From Helopsaltes ochotensis (lineage: Eukaryota > Chordata > Aves > Passeriformes > Locustellidae), in contig VXBM01001012.1 in NCBI GenBank assembly GCA_013400155.1, forward strand, positions 1 through 64,000: a DNA stretch of 64,000 nucleotides, in the 5' to 3' direction. Made by a program: the position numbers and the translations under genes. Below the pieces are notes generated by a model. It ran no database searches. It was not told the DNA's origin and worked only from the letters and a program-made list of their open reading frames with translations. Positions 26,244 to 38,900 of this stretch are shown here, in pieces (position 1 is the first letter of the stretch; every line of letters begins with the position of its first letter).

Positions 26244-26350
26244 CAAATTTTATAGATTTACCTTTTCAATTCTGTCTCCAGTCCTACTGATGAAGGAGTG
26301 AGTGAGAGGCTGCTTGTTGCTTGGCTGCTGGTTGGGGTTAAAACATGACT

Positions 26351-29300
26351 TATTGTTAAAAATAAAAAATGGTTTAGTTATTCATAATTTTAACCTAGGC
26401 ACTTCTTTTCTATGCATATATATATATACACATATGTGAAGAAAAAACTCCCTCCTGTGCTATTTCTTCTCTTTTTTTTTCTATCCAATTTATTTATATG
26501 CACTATAGGCAGAGAGAAAATAAGCTGGATGCATGAACATTTGGTTTGCAAAAATCTCAGGGACAGTTTAGAGGTCTTTTTAAACTCTCTGAACTGATTT
26601 TAAGGTGAGTGGAAGAGCGAGGAAAATGGGGTTATAAGGTCAGACTGATGCTATCATATCTTGTTTCCACCTGGAGAAACACGAAAATTTTCAATTCTGT
26701 ATTGGAGGACTTGTAAAGCCAGGGAATTAGGGACTTAATGGAGAAAATATTTTTAAATGAGTAAGAGACATAATAATAAAACAGTTAAATCACAGAATGA
26801 AGGATAAGAGAAAATGGATAAAGAAAATAAAGAAATCTGGATAAAGATTACAGGCAGGGATGAATCAAATCAATGAAGGTCACATGCCATTCATCCAATG
26901 AGAGAAATTTCTTTTAACAGGAAAAATTATATTTAGAACTTAAGACTGAAAGTAGTAAGCTGGGTGCACCTCCAGTGTTCAATGAGCCCAGGCTTGGTCA
27001 TTCTGAATAAAGTATCCACATCTTCATGGCAACACACACATTGCACTGAAACACATGCAGTCAAATTTGTCTTTTATTTGCAGAGTCAAAATATCCTGTC
27101 TCATAACCTCACACTAGTCTCTGCTAATCTTTTCAGTCCTTTGAAATGCACAGTGAAAAGTAAGCTTTCTGATGGACACCTGATGCAGGATGACTCTTAG
27201 CCTATGCAGTTACATCCATATGCTCTTCCATTCACATCATACTCACTCACTGTGGATGTTGAAGAGTGGAATCTGCTGTGAGGATGAAGCATATTTAAAA
27301 CAGAAAAAAATGTGAAAAAAAAATTAAAAAAGCTTCAGATAGAAAACCATAGGCAAGTTGCAGCCTATTTTGTAGCCTTGTAAAGAGGCAGCATACCCTA
27401 GAGATCACACAAGGACTTTGTGGGGTCAGACATAAACCTGGCCTGAAAGAAAATAATTATTTTTTTAAGTTTTTGGTTCTGGAGCAGAACTGAAAGCATA
27501 AAATATTATGACTGCTTGATCCTTCCAGCTTCAGATGCCTGAAATTGCATCTAGAATTTTAGATATCAGCTTTGCAGTCCCATCAGATCTCTCCTTAAGC
27601 ACCAGAATTTATAAAAGGTACTGCCACTCCAGAATATATACGAGGAGCTGCCAGACCAGAGTCAGGTTCTTATTATTTCTCAGTTACACAGTCATAGTTA
27701 AACAGTCTGGTTGATGTTGACAGTTGTTGGGTCAGTAATTTGCAAAGCAAATATTTCTCCCTGTAACTGTGAGCTTTGAACAGACTTCTTCATTATGCTG
27801 TGTTTTTCAAGGGTGTGCAGTCTGCCTGCGTGGTTCACATGAATATGTTAATTGAAAAGAACATTAATTTTAGTAGCTCATTACGAATGCTTGGATTGAT
27901 CAAGGAAGAAGGGTGGCAGCTCCATGATGGCATCTTTACCTCTAAAGTAATCACTTTATACAAAAAACACCCACGAACATTATTTACAGAAGTAATATTC
28001 TTCTTGTTCATCCATGAAACGATGACAGAAAAGAGCTTTTCAAATGTGGATCTTGATGAGTGAATTCAAGATGGGAGCTAGGGAAATAAGAGATGGTTCT
28101 GAATTTTTTTTTTTTTTTTTGCTGAACCATCATCTTGTACAATGTCAGCATACTGGATATCAGTGTACTTTTTGCCTCAATGTTGTTTCACAAGTTTCAT
28201 TATATTGTGACAAATTTTAGAAGCTATGCTTTTATACTTCTGCATTTTTTTTGGTTGTTTTTGGTTTTGGTTTTGTTTTTTTTTTTTTCTTTCCTCTTCA
28301 TTAGTACCTGTAGAGGGAAGTTACATAACTCCTTGATTTAGAGACGATTTATGAGGTGAAAAATGAAAAATGGACAGGAAATAGACAAGATTTTAGCCAT
28401 TTGTTGTGGATATATGGAATTAAGGAAATATTTCTAAGGGAATAGTAAGGATTGGATCATTTACACAAAAAAGATAAGAAAAATATATAAATAAGAGTAA
28501 TGGTAAGAATAAATTACAAGCCAAAAGAAAATGAAGAATGTGGGAAAAAAATACATAAAAAACAGTGAAGACAGAGGATAAATAAAATGTAGTTTTATAG
28601 AGAGAAGTAAAAGGGGCAAAACCAAGATTCAAGGGACATATGAAGATAAATTCACTACAAATGCCTAACTGATAGAGAGGAGAAACTATTTACCCACGTC
28701 TTTCTTGGAAAGTGGAAACTCAGTTGAAAAAGAAAAGTTGTTCTTTGCTGTACTGAGCTAGTAAGCAACTAGGAAAAAACTGGAGGCTAAATTATCTTGC
28801 TTAAATTTATGCATATAATTCCTTTTCAATTTCAATGAACATTACCTGAATAGAAAACAGTAGATTCTTATATTTGTAAAATAAGGAATAAATAATAATT
28901 AAAGATTACCAAATAAATAGCCATAAATAAGTGTAATCACATACCCATATACAGAGGAGACAAATAATTAGTTTTTTGCATTTGCTTGAATGAGTTAAGA
29001 TGATAAATATGCTTTCACTTTAATTGAAATATTTGTGAGTCCAGTTACTTTATTTCCTAATAGGAATGATCTTATCTTCTGGGTCATTTATCCTTCATGA
29101 GCTCATACTTTCAAGGTGAATGGATTTCACTTAAGGAGAACAAATATATTGCTTCTAGCCACGCTCTATAAATGTTGTCTAGTATCCTGTCAGTGTTTTA
29201 AAAGCCAAGTGATAAATAAAATGGCAAAGGTTGTTTTAACTGATGAGAACAAAATGCTTCCACTTTATTATACACCACCAGAATGTAAAGGCACCTCTGT

Positions 29301-29564
29301 TCTGTAGAGAATCTATTAATGTTCTAAATCTTTACAAAATAAGAGGAAAGAAATTAAAGCTATCTTTGAAATAATTTATTTCAAAGAATATGTATGGAGG
29401 ATTTACTGAGTATGAGGTGACATCATCCAATAGCACACTAAAATTAATACACAATTTTAGTCTTGCTTTTCAAACTGTCACAATGAGTGAGACTTATGGC
29501 AGAAGTTAATGAACCAAGGAGAATGAATTATGAAGAAGTTAATCAACTAAGAAACCCCTAACTT
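26351..29564. other. Unique noncoding sequence
   Basis: AT-rich sequence. A T-rich tract lies at 28244-28289. The segment 26960-27200 is less AT-rich and holds an AATAAA, but no family or exon is recognised. Confidence 0.5.
28244..28289 (+). repeat. T-rich low-complexity tract
   Basis: TTTTGG/TTTTT-type run. Low complexity only. Confidence 0.85.
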
Positions 29565-29736
29565 CCTTGCCAGCATGGCAATAGGAAAAGCAGAAAAGCC
29601 CCTGGCTCTGTGTAAGTCCTGATCAGCAGTAACAAAAATATCTCTATGTTATCCACCCTGTGTTCTGTACAAATCCAGAAGACTTCCTCATACTAGACCA
29701 TGGGAGGGAAACTAACCTAGCTGAAACCAGCCCACA
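29565..29736 (-). mobile_element. ERVL-like LTR, 5' fragment
   Basis: On the minus strand the sequence starts TGTGGGCTGGTTTCAGCTAGG at 29736. It continues through GGATTTGTACAGAACACAGGG, TTTTTGTTACTGCTGATCAGG, ACTTACACAGAGCC and CTTTTCTGCTTTTCC. This is the same segment order as the first 170 bp of the LTR at 25810-26350, in opposite orientation. The match is lost left of about 29565, so the rest of the LTR is deleted. Divergence is greater than in the 25.8-kb copy. Confidence 0.78.
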
Positions 29737-31375
29737 TAGATATAGTAAGATTTTTACCTTGTTTTTTTCTTTTAAGCAGAAGTCAAGCAAACTTAAAACA
29801 CTGTGTTTTGTATTGAGCGGTAGCTCACAGTAAATTACAATTTTGTGGCAACTCCTTTATGTTCAGAGAAAGAAGGAAACTGGAGGATAAGACTGGAACA
29901 AAAAATTTAGTTCATTTTAAACTACACCAGTTCTTGTCAAAAGTGCCAGTACATTTCTTTATTCTTACATTTTTGAGTCACAATTCATAATAGCTTTTAC
30001 ATGAAAATGAACATACAAATTTTATGTATGTGCGCACATATACAGACAAAGACATGATGCTAAGGAAACTATAGCATTTTCCAGGGATTTGTTTTTTCTT
30101 GGGAAAACACAAAAATCTTGAATCTGAAACTTCTGGGTTGAAGTACTAATAAAATCTGTTAGAAAAAGAACTTCAAAATGGGATTGCTTGAGCTGAAAGC
30201 ACTAGTTAGCCAAAATAACTAATAAGAATGAAGGATGACAAAGAAATTAAAGGTTCTTCTTGGAGGTATAGAATAGAATATTTTTTTTCCAGGTGGGGTT
30301 TTTTCATAGCAAACAGAGAGGTTCAGGAAATTTTAAGGCATATTTATCCAATTTGCGTTAGATGTCTGTTTCCACCATTGGGGGGTACAACAAAAAAAAC
30401 CCCATCAAACCCCTATGAAACTAAAATAACAACAAAAATCCACTCAAGTAAATTTTTCATCAGTTTTTTGGTAGATTTAAAGGTATGCAGAAACTAGTTT
30501 TTCTACGTACTTAGATATGTTTAGGCCCAATAAGAAGCATGCATGAATATTTAAATGAATTCCAGTTCACAGCCTGAAGACTAGCAGATATTTTTGTCAT
30601 TCCAAACAATGGGTGTCTAAGAAGAAACAGAGAAGGCATAGAACAACACACAGTGCTTGAAAGTTTTGTAATTTCTTTTTCACTGCCTATGCGTATTACT
30701 ACTATGATTAAAATCTGTGTTAGGACATGGTGGCAAATAACATGAAAAAAACAGTAATTCTGTGAGTTTGAATCATATAAAGTAGGTAAACAATCCATGT
30801 GATAAGGAGGGAATTATTTGGTGGAAAATATAGAAGGCAGGTATTGACTCTCAGAAAAATTTGCCTGTGTATTTGATGGCACGCTAAAGTATCTCTATTT
30901 TTATTTTTAATATAGAAATTATAATATTTCATGCAGTTAGAAGACAATTGTGTAAGCTTGAATAATTAACAAGATATTTTACTAAACCTATATAAAATTA
31001 TTAAGTAAAATAATAATTGTTATTATCTAATAAATGCTAAAATACTTCCATTGCACTTAATTAAGCATAGCATAAAGATAAATTTAAAATAACAGGAAAA
31101 AACCTCAAGGAATTTAAATGTAGACACACTTTTTCTTTTATTTTAACCATGTGTACAGAAAAAACAAAACAAAAAAAAAACCCAAAAAACCCTGAAGTAT
31201 TTTAGAAGGTAGATAAACAATTAAAGTTCCCATTACTTTCCAACTGTAGTTTTGCATTTATCCATTTAGCACAGGTAGCCTTTCATTGTTATTTCTGTAA
31301 TATCTTTGAAATCTATATGAAACCTTGAAGATAATATCTTCCTGCTTCAGAATTTCCCCAGAAATGATAACTTTG

Positions 31376-31377
<2 letters not shown>
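29737..31377. other. Unique noncoding sequence with A-rich tract
   Basis: AT-rich sequence. An A/C-rich tract sits at about 31158-31193. Overlapping minus frames at 30511-30947 have no domain. Confidence 0.5.
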
Positions 31378-31420
<43 letters not shown>

Positions 31421-31445
31421 CATTATTATTATTATTATTATTATT
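31378..31445 (+). repeat. (TTA)n trinucleotide microsatellite
   Basis: About 22 units with a single C interruption at 31421. Confidence 0.95.
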
Positions 31446-34400
31446 TCATGCTATTATGGTAACACTGCCGTTACTAGTGATTTCTGTTGTCTCTTGTGTC
31501 CTAAGAGCAGTGGTAACAAATGGGGAATGATTAGTGTGGTGCTCTGGAGTTATCCACACCTGCTTTGATTGATTTAGCAGTCAATTATTTAAAATCTCAG
31601 ACTGAAATGGAGAGATCTAAACTCATGGATTATTCCTCATTGAACTGAGACAGTCTCTTAGAGGCAAAAGTTTCAATCAAATGTTATCATTGTTTGCATA
31701 CTGTATTGGAAATCTCTGCGTCAGGTGAAATCTCAATGAGTGAAATATTGCATTAGTTTACTAAAACAAACACAGACCAGGACTCTTCTCGGAAATACAA
31801 TCAATGAACAACAGTTTCCCTTCCTCAGTTTGTATTCTAACTGGTCTGCACATTCAGATGAAAAATTCAGTACTTAGGCACTTAAAGTAAGGAGCCCTGA
31901 ATACTTTTACCAGTAAAGAACAAAGGCCCCATTATCTAAAAGGTTTTTAAGACCTATGATGGGTAAACTACAGATAAAGATTCCCAAGTTCTTTACAATC
32001 CAAAGAAAGTGAAATAAAAATCATTAATCAAAGTCAGGAAAACAACCTTACCTTATCTGACACTTATGAAAATCCTACCTATAAAAGAAAGCAAGAAATG
32101 GTGTTGTTTAATAAATTCTGGATAGCATGTGTATTGCTAAGTGAGATAGTTGCACCAGAATGGGCAAGAGAAAAGCATATCAGGTTTCTTAAATGATACA
32201 CACCTCCCCATGTGAAATACTGGCTATATAAATATCAATTTCTGCTAAAGTTCTCAATTGATAAAGCTGGATTGGGGTAGCTCAAAACCAGTGCAATAGT
32301 TAAATAGAGCATATACTATTATTTGGCTACAAGTATTTTAGGACTGCAGACAAAAAATTGAAAAGAGAAAATGAAGTGAAATTTTGTTTGTTTGTTTGTT
32401 TTGGGGTATTTTATGTTTGGGTATTTTTATTTTGGCTTTGGGAACGGGTTCTTTTTCAGTGGCTCTACCTCTATCTTAAATAGTATTAAATCACTTCTGA
32501 CAGATACCTCATATATGGTGCATCAAAAAGAGAATAAAATTTCAGAAACCTACTGTTTTGTTACAAGTACCGTATGTTGCCAAAGAATAATATATCCTTG
32601 CTTTTCTGTGAGATTAGTTGTAAAAGCTTATATTCAATACATTCTATAATTTAATTCCTCATTAAAATTAGAGCAGTTTCATGGAAGATTGAAGACATAA
32701 ATATATATATATAAAATCAGTAAGCATTCATGTATTTTTACAGAAATAGAAGGGGAGGCTTTGTAACTTAGTCTTATTTTAAGGCACAATTAATCTGACC
32801 TGTTTTGGGCGTCTGCTTTGAAATGAGATGAGCAATGCCCTAGAAGTGCCTATTCATCTCTGTTGTTTGTAAAGGGAGTTTAGGGAGTTTAGGTGAGATA
32901 CAGATATCTGCATGCGTTCAGATGAGTCTTGCATTGTATAACTACAGAGACAAAATGACACTTCAGACCTTTGACACAAGTGTTGACAGATGAAAACATA
33001 TGAAGAAAAAATTTAACAATATTTGTATTTTATTGACTTGGAACTGAATTTTTCAGTTTTCTTATGGAAAGGTAATAAATATTTTCAGTTAATGCTGTAA
33101 TACTCTTGGTGTTTTTCTTCCTGTTAAACTCCATGTTTAATGCCTTTAGGAATGGAGAATATTATGTAACCATTACTGAAGCTTTGAGTTTTGTTCAGGA
33201 TATATTTGGGTGGGATTCTTTGTTATGATATTGGCAACCTATGTTCCTATAATATTTTACATGTGGCTTCATTTCTCCCTATAGAATTAAGGATCAAATC
33301 TTAGTATAACAGAATCCTTGCAAGGATTCAATGCCCTGAGTGTGCATATAGAAAACAAAGTACTCATGAAGTATTTTATTTTAAAATTAATTTATCAAAT
33401 GGTGAAAAAAAAACCCAACCAAAAAACAAACCATTGTCCAAGATTAGCTTACAGAATTAAATCCTGCAAATATTTTTTTTTCTGATTTCTGCTTCTGAAA
33501 ACTAGATGGCTAAAAAATCCTTAATATTTCAGTCAGCTCTCCATGTTTCTCTCCCAGCAGCATATTTCTTTGAAAATAATTTCATTCTTTGTTTCACTGT
33601 CCTGCTTTAGTTCACTGTTTTGATTGGGTTGAAGTACTTGCTGTTTTTTTTGGTTTTTCTCCCCAAGGAGTAAAAAAACCAGAGTCCATCACAGAGGTGG
33701 AAGTCACATGATTACATAAATAATTATCTTCAGTGCAGACTTGTGAATCTGTTCCAGTAATTTAATTACACTTTTCTAGTTAAAGAACAGAACATACATT
33801 TTTAAGGTGTTTGTTATTTGTCTGATAGTAAGTAAAAATCTGTTTTGGACAAATTAATAATTTAGGGGAAATTTCCTTTTTCTTTTCCTCTCAATAATAA
33901 AACAGCACCAAAAAATGGTAAAAAAATCTGTAATGGAAGCATTAAAAAATTCTATAATGCATAATAATTTAATAAGTTATTTGAGAATCAATTTTAATAA
34001 ATTTATGTTACAATATTTCTCTTAAGCTCTCTATAATATTTAAAAAAACATTTTTTAAAAATAATGTTATGAGTAGTCTTGAAAGGACAAATAAAAGTCT
34101 CAGGAACTTGATGAATTTTCTAAGTAAAAATGTTATACAAATAATTTAAGATTGCATTCGTATGGAATAATGCATATTTATTGTCCTGACTAGAGCCGGA
34201 AAAACGTCAGAGCTCATGAGTTTTGGGTTTGAGCCAATCAGCAATCACTTCAGCAGCAGCTAGCCCATGAAAATTTCCTAGTTTTCTCAGAACAAGTAAC
34301 TAAATTATGATACCATAATTTGTTTCCAAACAACAAGGTCATATGCTGTTGATATTGTTGCATCACTGAACAGGTTTCACTTACGCAGAGGGATATATCA

Positions 34401-35812
34401 GTTGTGTTCTCAGTTATTTTTTCATGTACAGTGTACAGGTTTCAATTTATTACATATAACATACTCCTCACACTTTCAATTAAAAAAACCCTGTTGTATT
34501 CATGGTGAATTGTCAGGGGATATTTTCAAAAACAAAATAATATCTTGTGGTTATCAGAAGTCTAAATCTGATCATTGAGAACATGCTAAGAAAAGTTTCA
34601 GTTTGATGTCAATGTCATAGATTGTGTCAGTGAAAAAATTAAGACATCTCTTCTGTTCCTCCCCACCCTTACACTAATCATATGTACTGTTCAGTGCTTT
34701 TGCTCCATTTTTATAGTAGAGTATTTATTTTACCTTTCCTTCACTCTTATGAAATATATTTTTTTCTTTATCCTCTGGTCTAAGAAAAAATATATCCTCT
34801 TGGTAAAGACCCCTTTTCCAAATATTTTTTGGCATTACTGGAGGAGACATTTCTGACATTACTGAAAAAAAGGAATATGTACTTTTACACCAACATTTTC
34901 TAAACTTTAGGTTCTGTTTCCTGGTTGTTTGTATTTGACCACTAAATCTGTAGTTTGAGTGTACATCCTCCAATTTTTTTGTAGTCTCTAGTTTAGGTGT
35001 TCGGAGAGAACAGGATGGCACATAGAAAAGGTGAACTCTGATCGACTAAATAAAACTATTATTTTTTGCAGGATGTAAAAAAATATAGTATACAGTTTGG
35101 TTTAATATGAAATCAGTGAAATCATGAACTCCACTGTGTGGAATTTAAGACTAAGATTCTGGGAGATAGAAAAGGATGATTGCTAGCCTGTTCTGCCTTA
35201 AAGATGTAACAGTCAGTTCACTGTGAGTGACTGCCTTTGTCCATAAGAAATGGCATAACTATAGTAACTGAAATCCCTCAAGAAGCAGGTTTTTCAAGAA
35301 GAAGTAGCTCTCAGACTGAATCCTTGTAAAGGATTTAGAACTGAATATTTTGCTCCTTCTCCTTAAGTCCCTGATGAAATAATTCTGAGAGGTCAGTACA
35401 TGGAGAATTTAGTTCAACACAGTATTCTAAACCAAGGTGATAATCCTCACTTCACTGTCAAATTATAATAGCCTTTATAATTCGGTCTTGTCTTCTTTCT
35501 CTGAACAACATTAAAAGTAACTAAAGCAAACACATAATCTACCACAAATTATTAAATGTTCCCAGAGCTCAAGACAAAAGTCCTCCAATACATACTATAT
35601 TAACATATTAAAAGTAATATTTTTTATCTTTGAAAATCTACAACACCCAGGAGCACCACAGTGACATTAATTTCGTTCTAAAAAATACCAAAAATACATA
35701 CTATATATGTGTATGTCACCATATACCTATTTTAATAGCAATATTTTGCACTCAGTTTCATTCCTTAGAACTTCTTGTCATTTGGGCAGAAATTTTTGAA
35801 TAATAATAAATA
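31446..35812. other. Unique noncoding sequence
   Basis: AT-rich sequence. It contains a TTTG run (32384-32402), a perfect 18-bp palindrome (33312-33329) and short A-rich tracts. No interspersed repeat or exon is recognised. Confidence 0.5.
33312..33329. repeat. Perfect 18-bp palindrome
   Basis: GAATCCTTGCAAGGATTC has no central spacer. It may be a chance occurrence. Confidence 0.7.
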
Positions 35813-35915
35813 CTAATAACTAACTAATAACTAATAACTAATAACTAATAACTCATAACTAATAACTAATAACTAATAACTAATAACTAATAACAACTAA
35901 TAACTAATAACTAAT
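35813..35915 (+). repeat. (TAATAAC)n 7-bp microsatellite
   Basis: About 14 tandem units of TAATAAC with a few variants (a CTCATAAC unit, shortened ACTAAC/ACAACT units). Every reading frame has TAA stops, so the block is non-coding. Confidence 0.92.
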
Positions 35916-38900
35916 CTTTAAAAAAAAAATCTAAATCCTTATATTTCCGAGCCTATTCTCTTTATAGGTTTTTTATGCCCATGACATTACCTCAGTAGAA
36001 TATCCTGAAAATGCACTATATTTTTTGCAAAAACTTGTATAGTTGCAATTCTATTCTGGTTTTCATTTCTGTACTGAATAAATGTGTAAGATCATTTTTT
36101 TAAACTCTGCAACTGCACAGAGTGAACTATGAAAAGAAATCACAAGTGCGATTTTGATTTTCAGTGAAATGAACTGAATTTGAAGAATTATCTGAATTTA
36201 TTTCTTTAAAACAAAATTCAAATAGAAGCCATACCTTTCTGGATTATGCTGTGTTCTCTGTTTCATTGCTTTTTATGTCACATCTGTAGGTTTATTAAGC
36301 CAGAACTGTTACTACCCTCTGGTAATATAGCTTTAATATTATGTGTTGTAATCACATCATTTGTCAATATAATTTTTCTCTCATAATTACTTGTACCAAT
36401 GAAGTTGATAAATTATGGGATTCTGTGATTTTGTTAAAAGAATAATTGAATTTCCTGTGACAGGAGTGGTACTTCTTGTATTTCAAACAAGTTGGAGATA
36501 AATGCTAACAACTTGTCCAGATCTCAGTGTGCAGTTACTGGCTGTTAATCTCCCAACGCTGAGTTCCTCTTCCTGGGAATCTAATTTATGTGTGATCAGT
36601 CAACTTTATGGATTTATTTTCTACAAGGTGAAATGTAAAGAATGTTTAACTGTGTTGCAGAAACTGCAGACAGACTGCAATTTAGAAGTGTTGAGGATTA
36701 GAAACAAACTTTCCCCTTCCTCACTTGCACTTACATTTCATCTCTCTTTTCCATGCAGGTTCTGAACATGCCTTGTTTCCTTTTAATGAATATATTCTTC
36801 TCTGGACTATGTATTTCTATATGATGAGAGAAAAAAACCAAAACAAACCAAAAACCCACCCTCCAAAACAACCCCAAACCCACAAAAATCAAAATAAGCC
36901 AACACAAAAAGCTTCTAAAATAAATAAACAAAGAAGAACCACAACAAACTCTGTTTTTTCCATAACAATTTGTCTTAAGGCTCTTAGGTTCACCTATCTC
37001 TACTTGAAAGCCTATTACTCTGAACCTACTGACATGCAGAAATTACATACTCAGGGAGTGAGGACACAAATAAGGTCAAAAGAATAAAGAATTCTCATAG
37101 CTTTCATCTGCAATTGAATATATTATATGAAAAGTTTTTAATTTCCTACTAGAAGCAGAGTCATTAATATAATGAGATGATTTATTAGAACTCCTAAGAT
37201 CAGCTGCTCATTTCGCATTGAGTACAACTAATAATGAGGTACTGCAATGTTTCCATTGCATCATATGTGGGGTTTTCATAATTTTTGGTTTATTACTCAA
37301 TTTAGTTTCGTTCAACAAGATTTCCCTTTTTGTGTAACTTTGTTTTCTTGCGTTCTTAGTAAGACTTTCCTCACAGCTGGTCAAAAGTCAGATATTTCCT
37401 AGATGTCCCTTTTTAAAATGAAATCACATTCTGAAAGTAGATAAATAGTCATATAATTTGTTTCTCTTGTTGTGTTTGAAGAAAATTATAACTTTCCAAG
37501 CAACAGCAGTCTAATTATATATAAAAAACCTCTTAAATAATAGACTAATTTATACAGTACTTCACAAGCAGAATTAAAAAATGCTGTGACAGAATTTTAT
37601 AATAAAGCATAGAACAAAAAAAAGTTGTTTAAAATATTACTGTTTACTTAACCAAATCCTAAAAAATAACCACACCGCAAAGTCACAAAATATTTAACTT
37701 AAAAAGATATATTTTAATGAAGAATAATAGTAAGAGGAATACATTAAAAATTAATGACAAATTCTTCAGTTTGCTTGTAGATACACAAAACAAATAAAAA
37801 ACAGTCAGGTACTCTCCTGTGTTTTGCTGGTGGGTTTGTTTGTTTGTTTTTCTGTCTAATTATATAGAAATAAAAACATTGTCTTTATTTTGTAAATTTT
37901 ACTTTGGTGTAGGGCTTGAAAACAGGAGCATACCATCAGGCTTCTGGAATTGTTCTTTTACTCAAACAACATATGAAACAATGTAATTGCAACATTTGAC
38001 CTTTTAGATGTAGAGCATGTAATACAAGAAATACCTTGTAAGAGGCAAAGGATGGCAAGCTCTACCAGGCCAAACAGAATTCAGAGGACAATGCAAAACT
38101 GAACATGAGAAGAAGGTGCCAAACAACTGCTACATGACATTTCTATGGACAATAAACCAGGTAAACACTCTTAAGCAGATTTGTAACTAATGAAAATATT
38201 AAATACTGATTTACAAATGCAGGCAACACAGAATGTCCTCAGGGAATGGTTCTGACATGGATAACAAGATAATTTGTTTGTTATTTTATTAAATAGATAG
38301 ACAGGTGATACAGACTTGATGGCAACAGGAAATATATTGTAAAATTTATTTTTATCTGAGTTTTTGATATACATATTTTCACACTACTTTATTTGGAATC
38401 AATTAAAGAAAAATAAAAAAAAGAAATGCTAGTGATTTAGCAATGCTTAAAGAAATAAAAGTTTTTCCAAACAAACTACAGTACATTTCAAAATAGTATA
38501 TCCTCCTCCGTTTTGGCTCTTATCTTGCAAAATTCAAAAGAGAGATGCAATCTCAGATTTTCAGACTGCATTTGAAAATAAAAATATTAAGGCTGAAAAG
38601 ATAAGTTAAGGTCTCAAGGCTCTTATATTTATACTGATTTATATGTTGCAGCTATTTGTCAGCCAGGGACTGCTGTTCATGAATTTTACACTAGGGACCT
38701 CTTAGATACAGAACAGAACTAACATAAGTAGGGTATTTAAACTTCTGTACTCCTGTTCCCTTCTGACTTTTGCAAGCATTGCCAAGAGGACTATTAGTTC
38801 TCCTTGCTTTTTCAGCATCAGAGCTCATGTATCATGGCCTGGCTTCAGGAAAAATGACCTATAGTAGTGTGTAGGCTACTTCATTTGCATGTGAAAAATG

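Larger units (their letters stand above)
25810..26350 (+). mobile_element. ERVL-like LTR, near full length, probably solo
   Basis: Starts TGTACTGAGTTTGGCTGGGATG and ends near GGGTTAAAACATGACT. Both ends match a very common avian ERVL LTR family, with the terminal CA apparently mutated to CT. Inside are TTATTGCTGAACAGGACTTACACAGAG, the CTTTTCTGCTTCTC-like segment, TATATAAAG (26077-26085) and an ATTAAA signal (26238-26243). This order gives plus orientation. The putative flanking pentamers (25805-25809 AAATG, 26351-26355 TATTG) do not match convincingly, so the insertion is old or the right end is misplaced. No gag, pol or env sequence is adjacent. The minus frame at 25918-26178 is a shadow. 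Confidence 0.85.

Noticed and set aside
26960..27200. Possible LTR or transcript end with AATAAA near 27006
   Set aside because: No ordered similarity to an LTR I know, no terminal TG/CA pair with duplication, and no poly(A) follows.
36725..37087. 120-codon frame rich in Lys, Pro, Gln, Thr and Asn
   Set aside because: Most of the frame is translation of an A/C-rich low-complexity tract.
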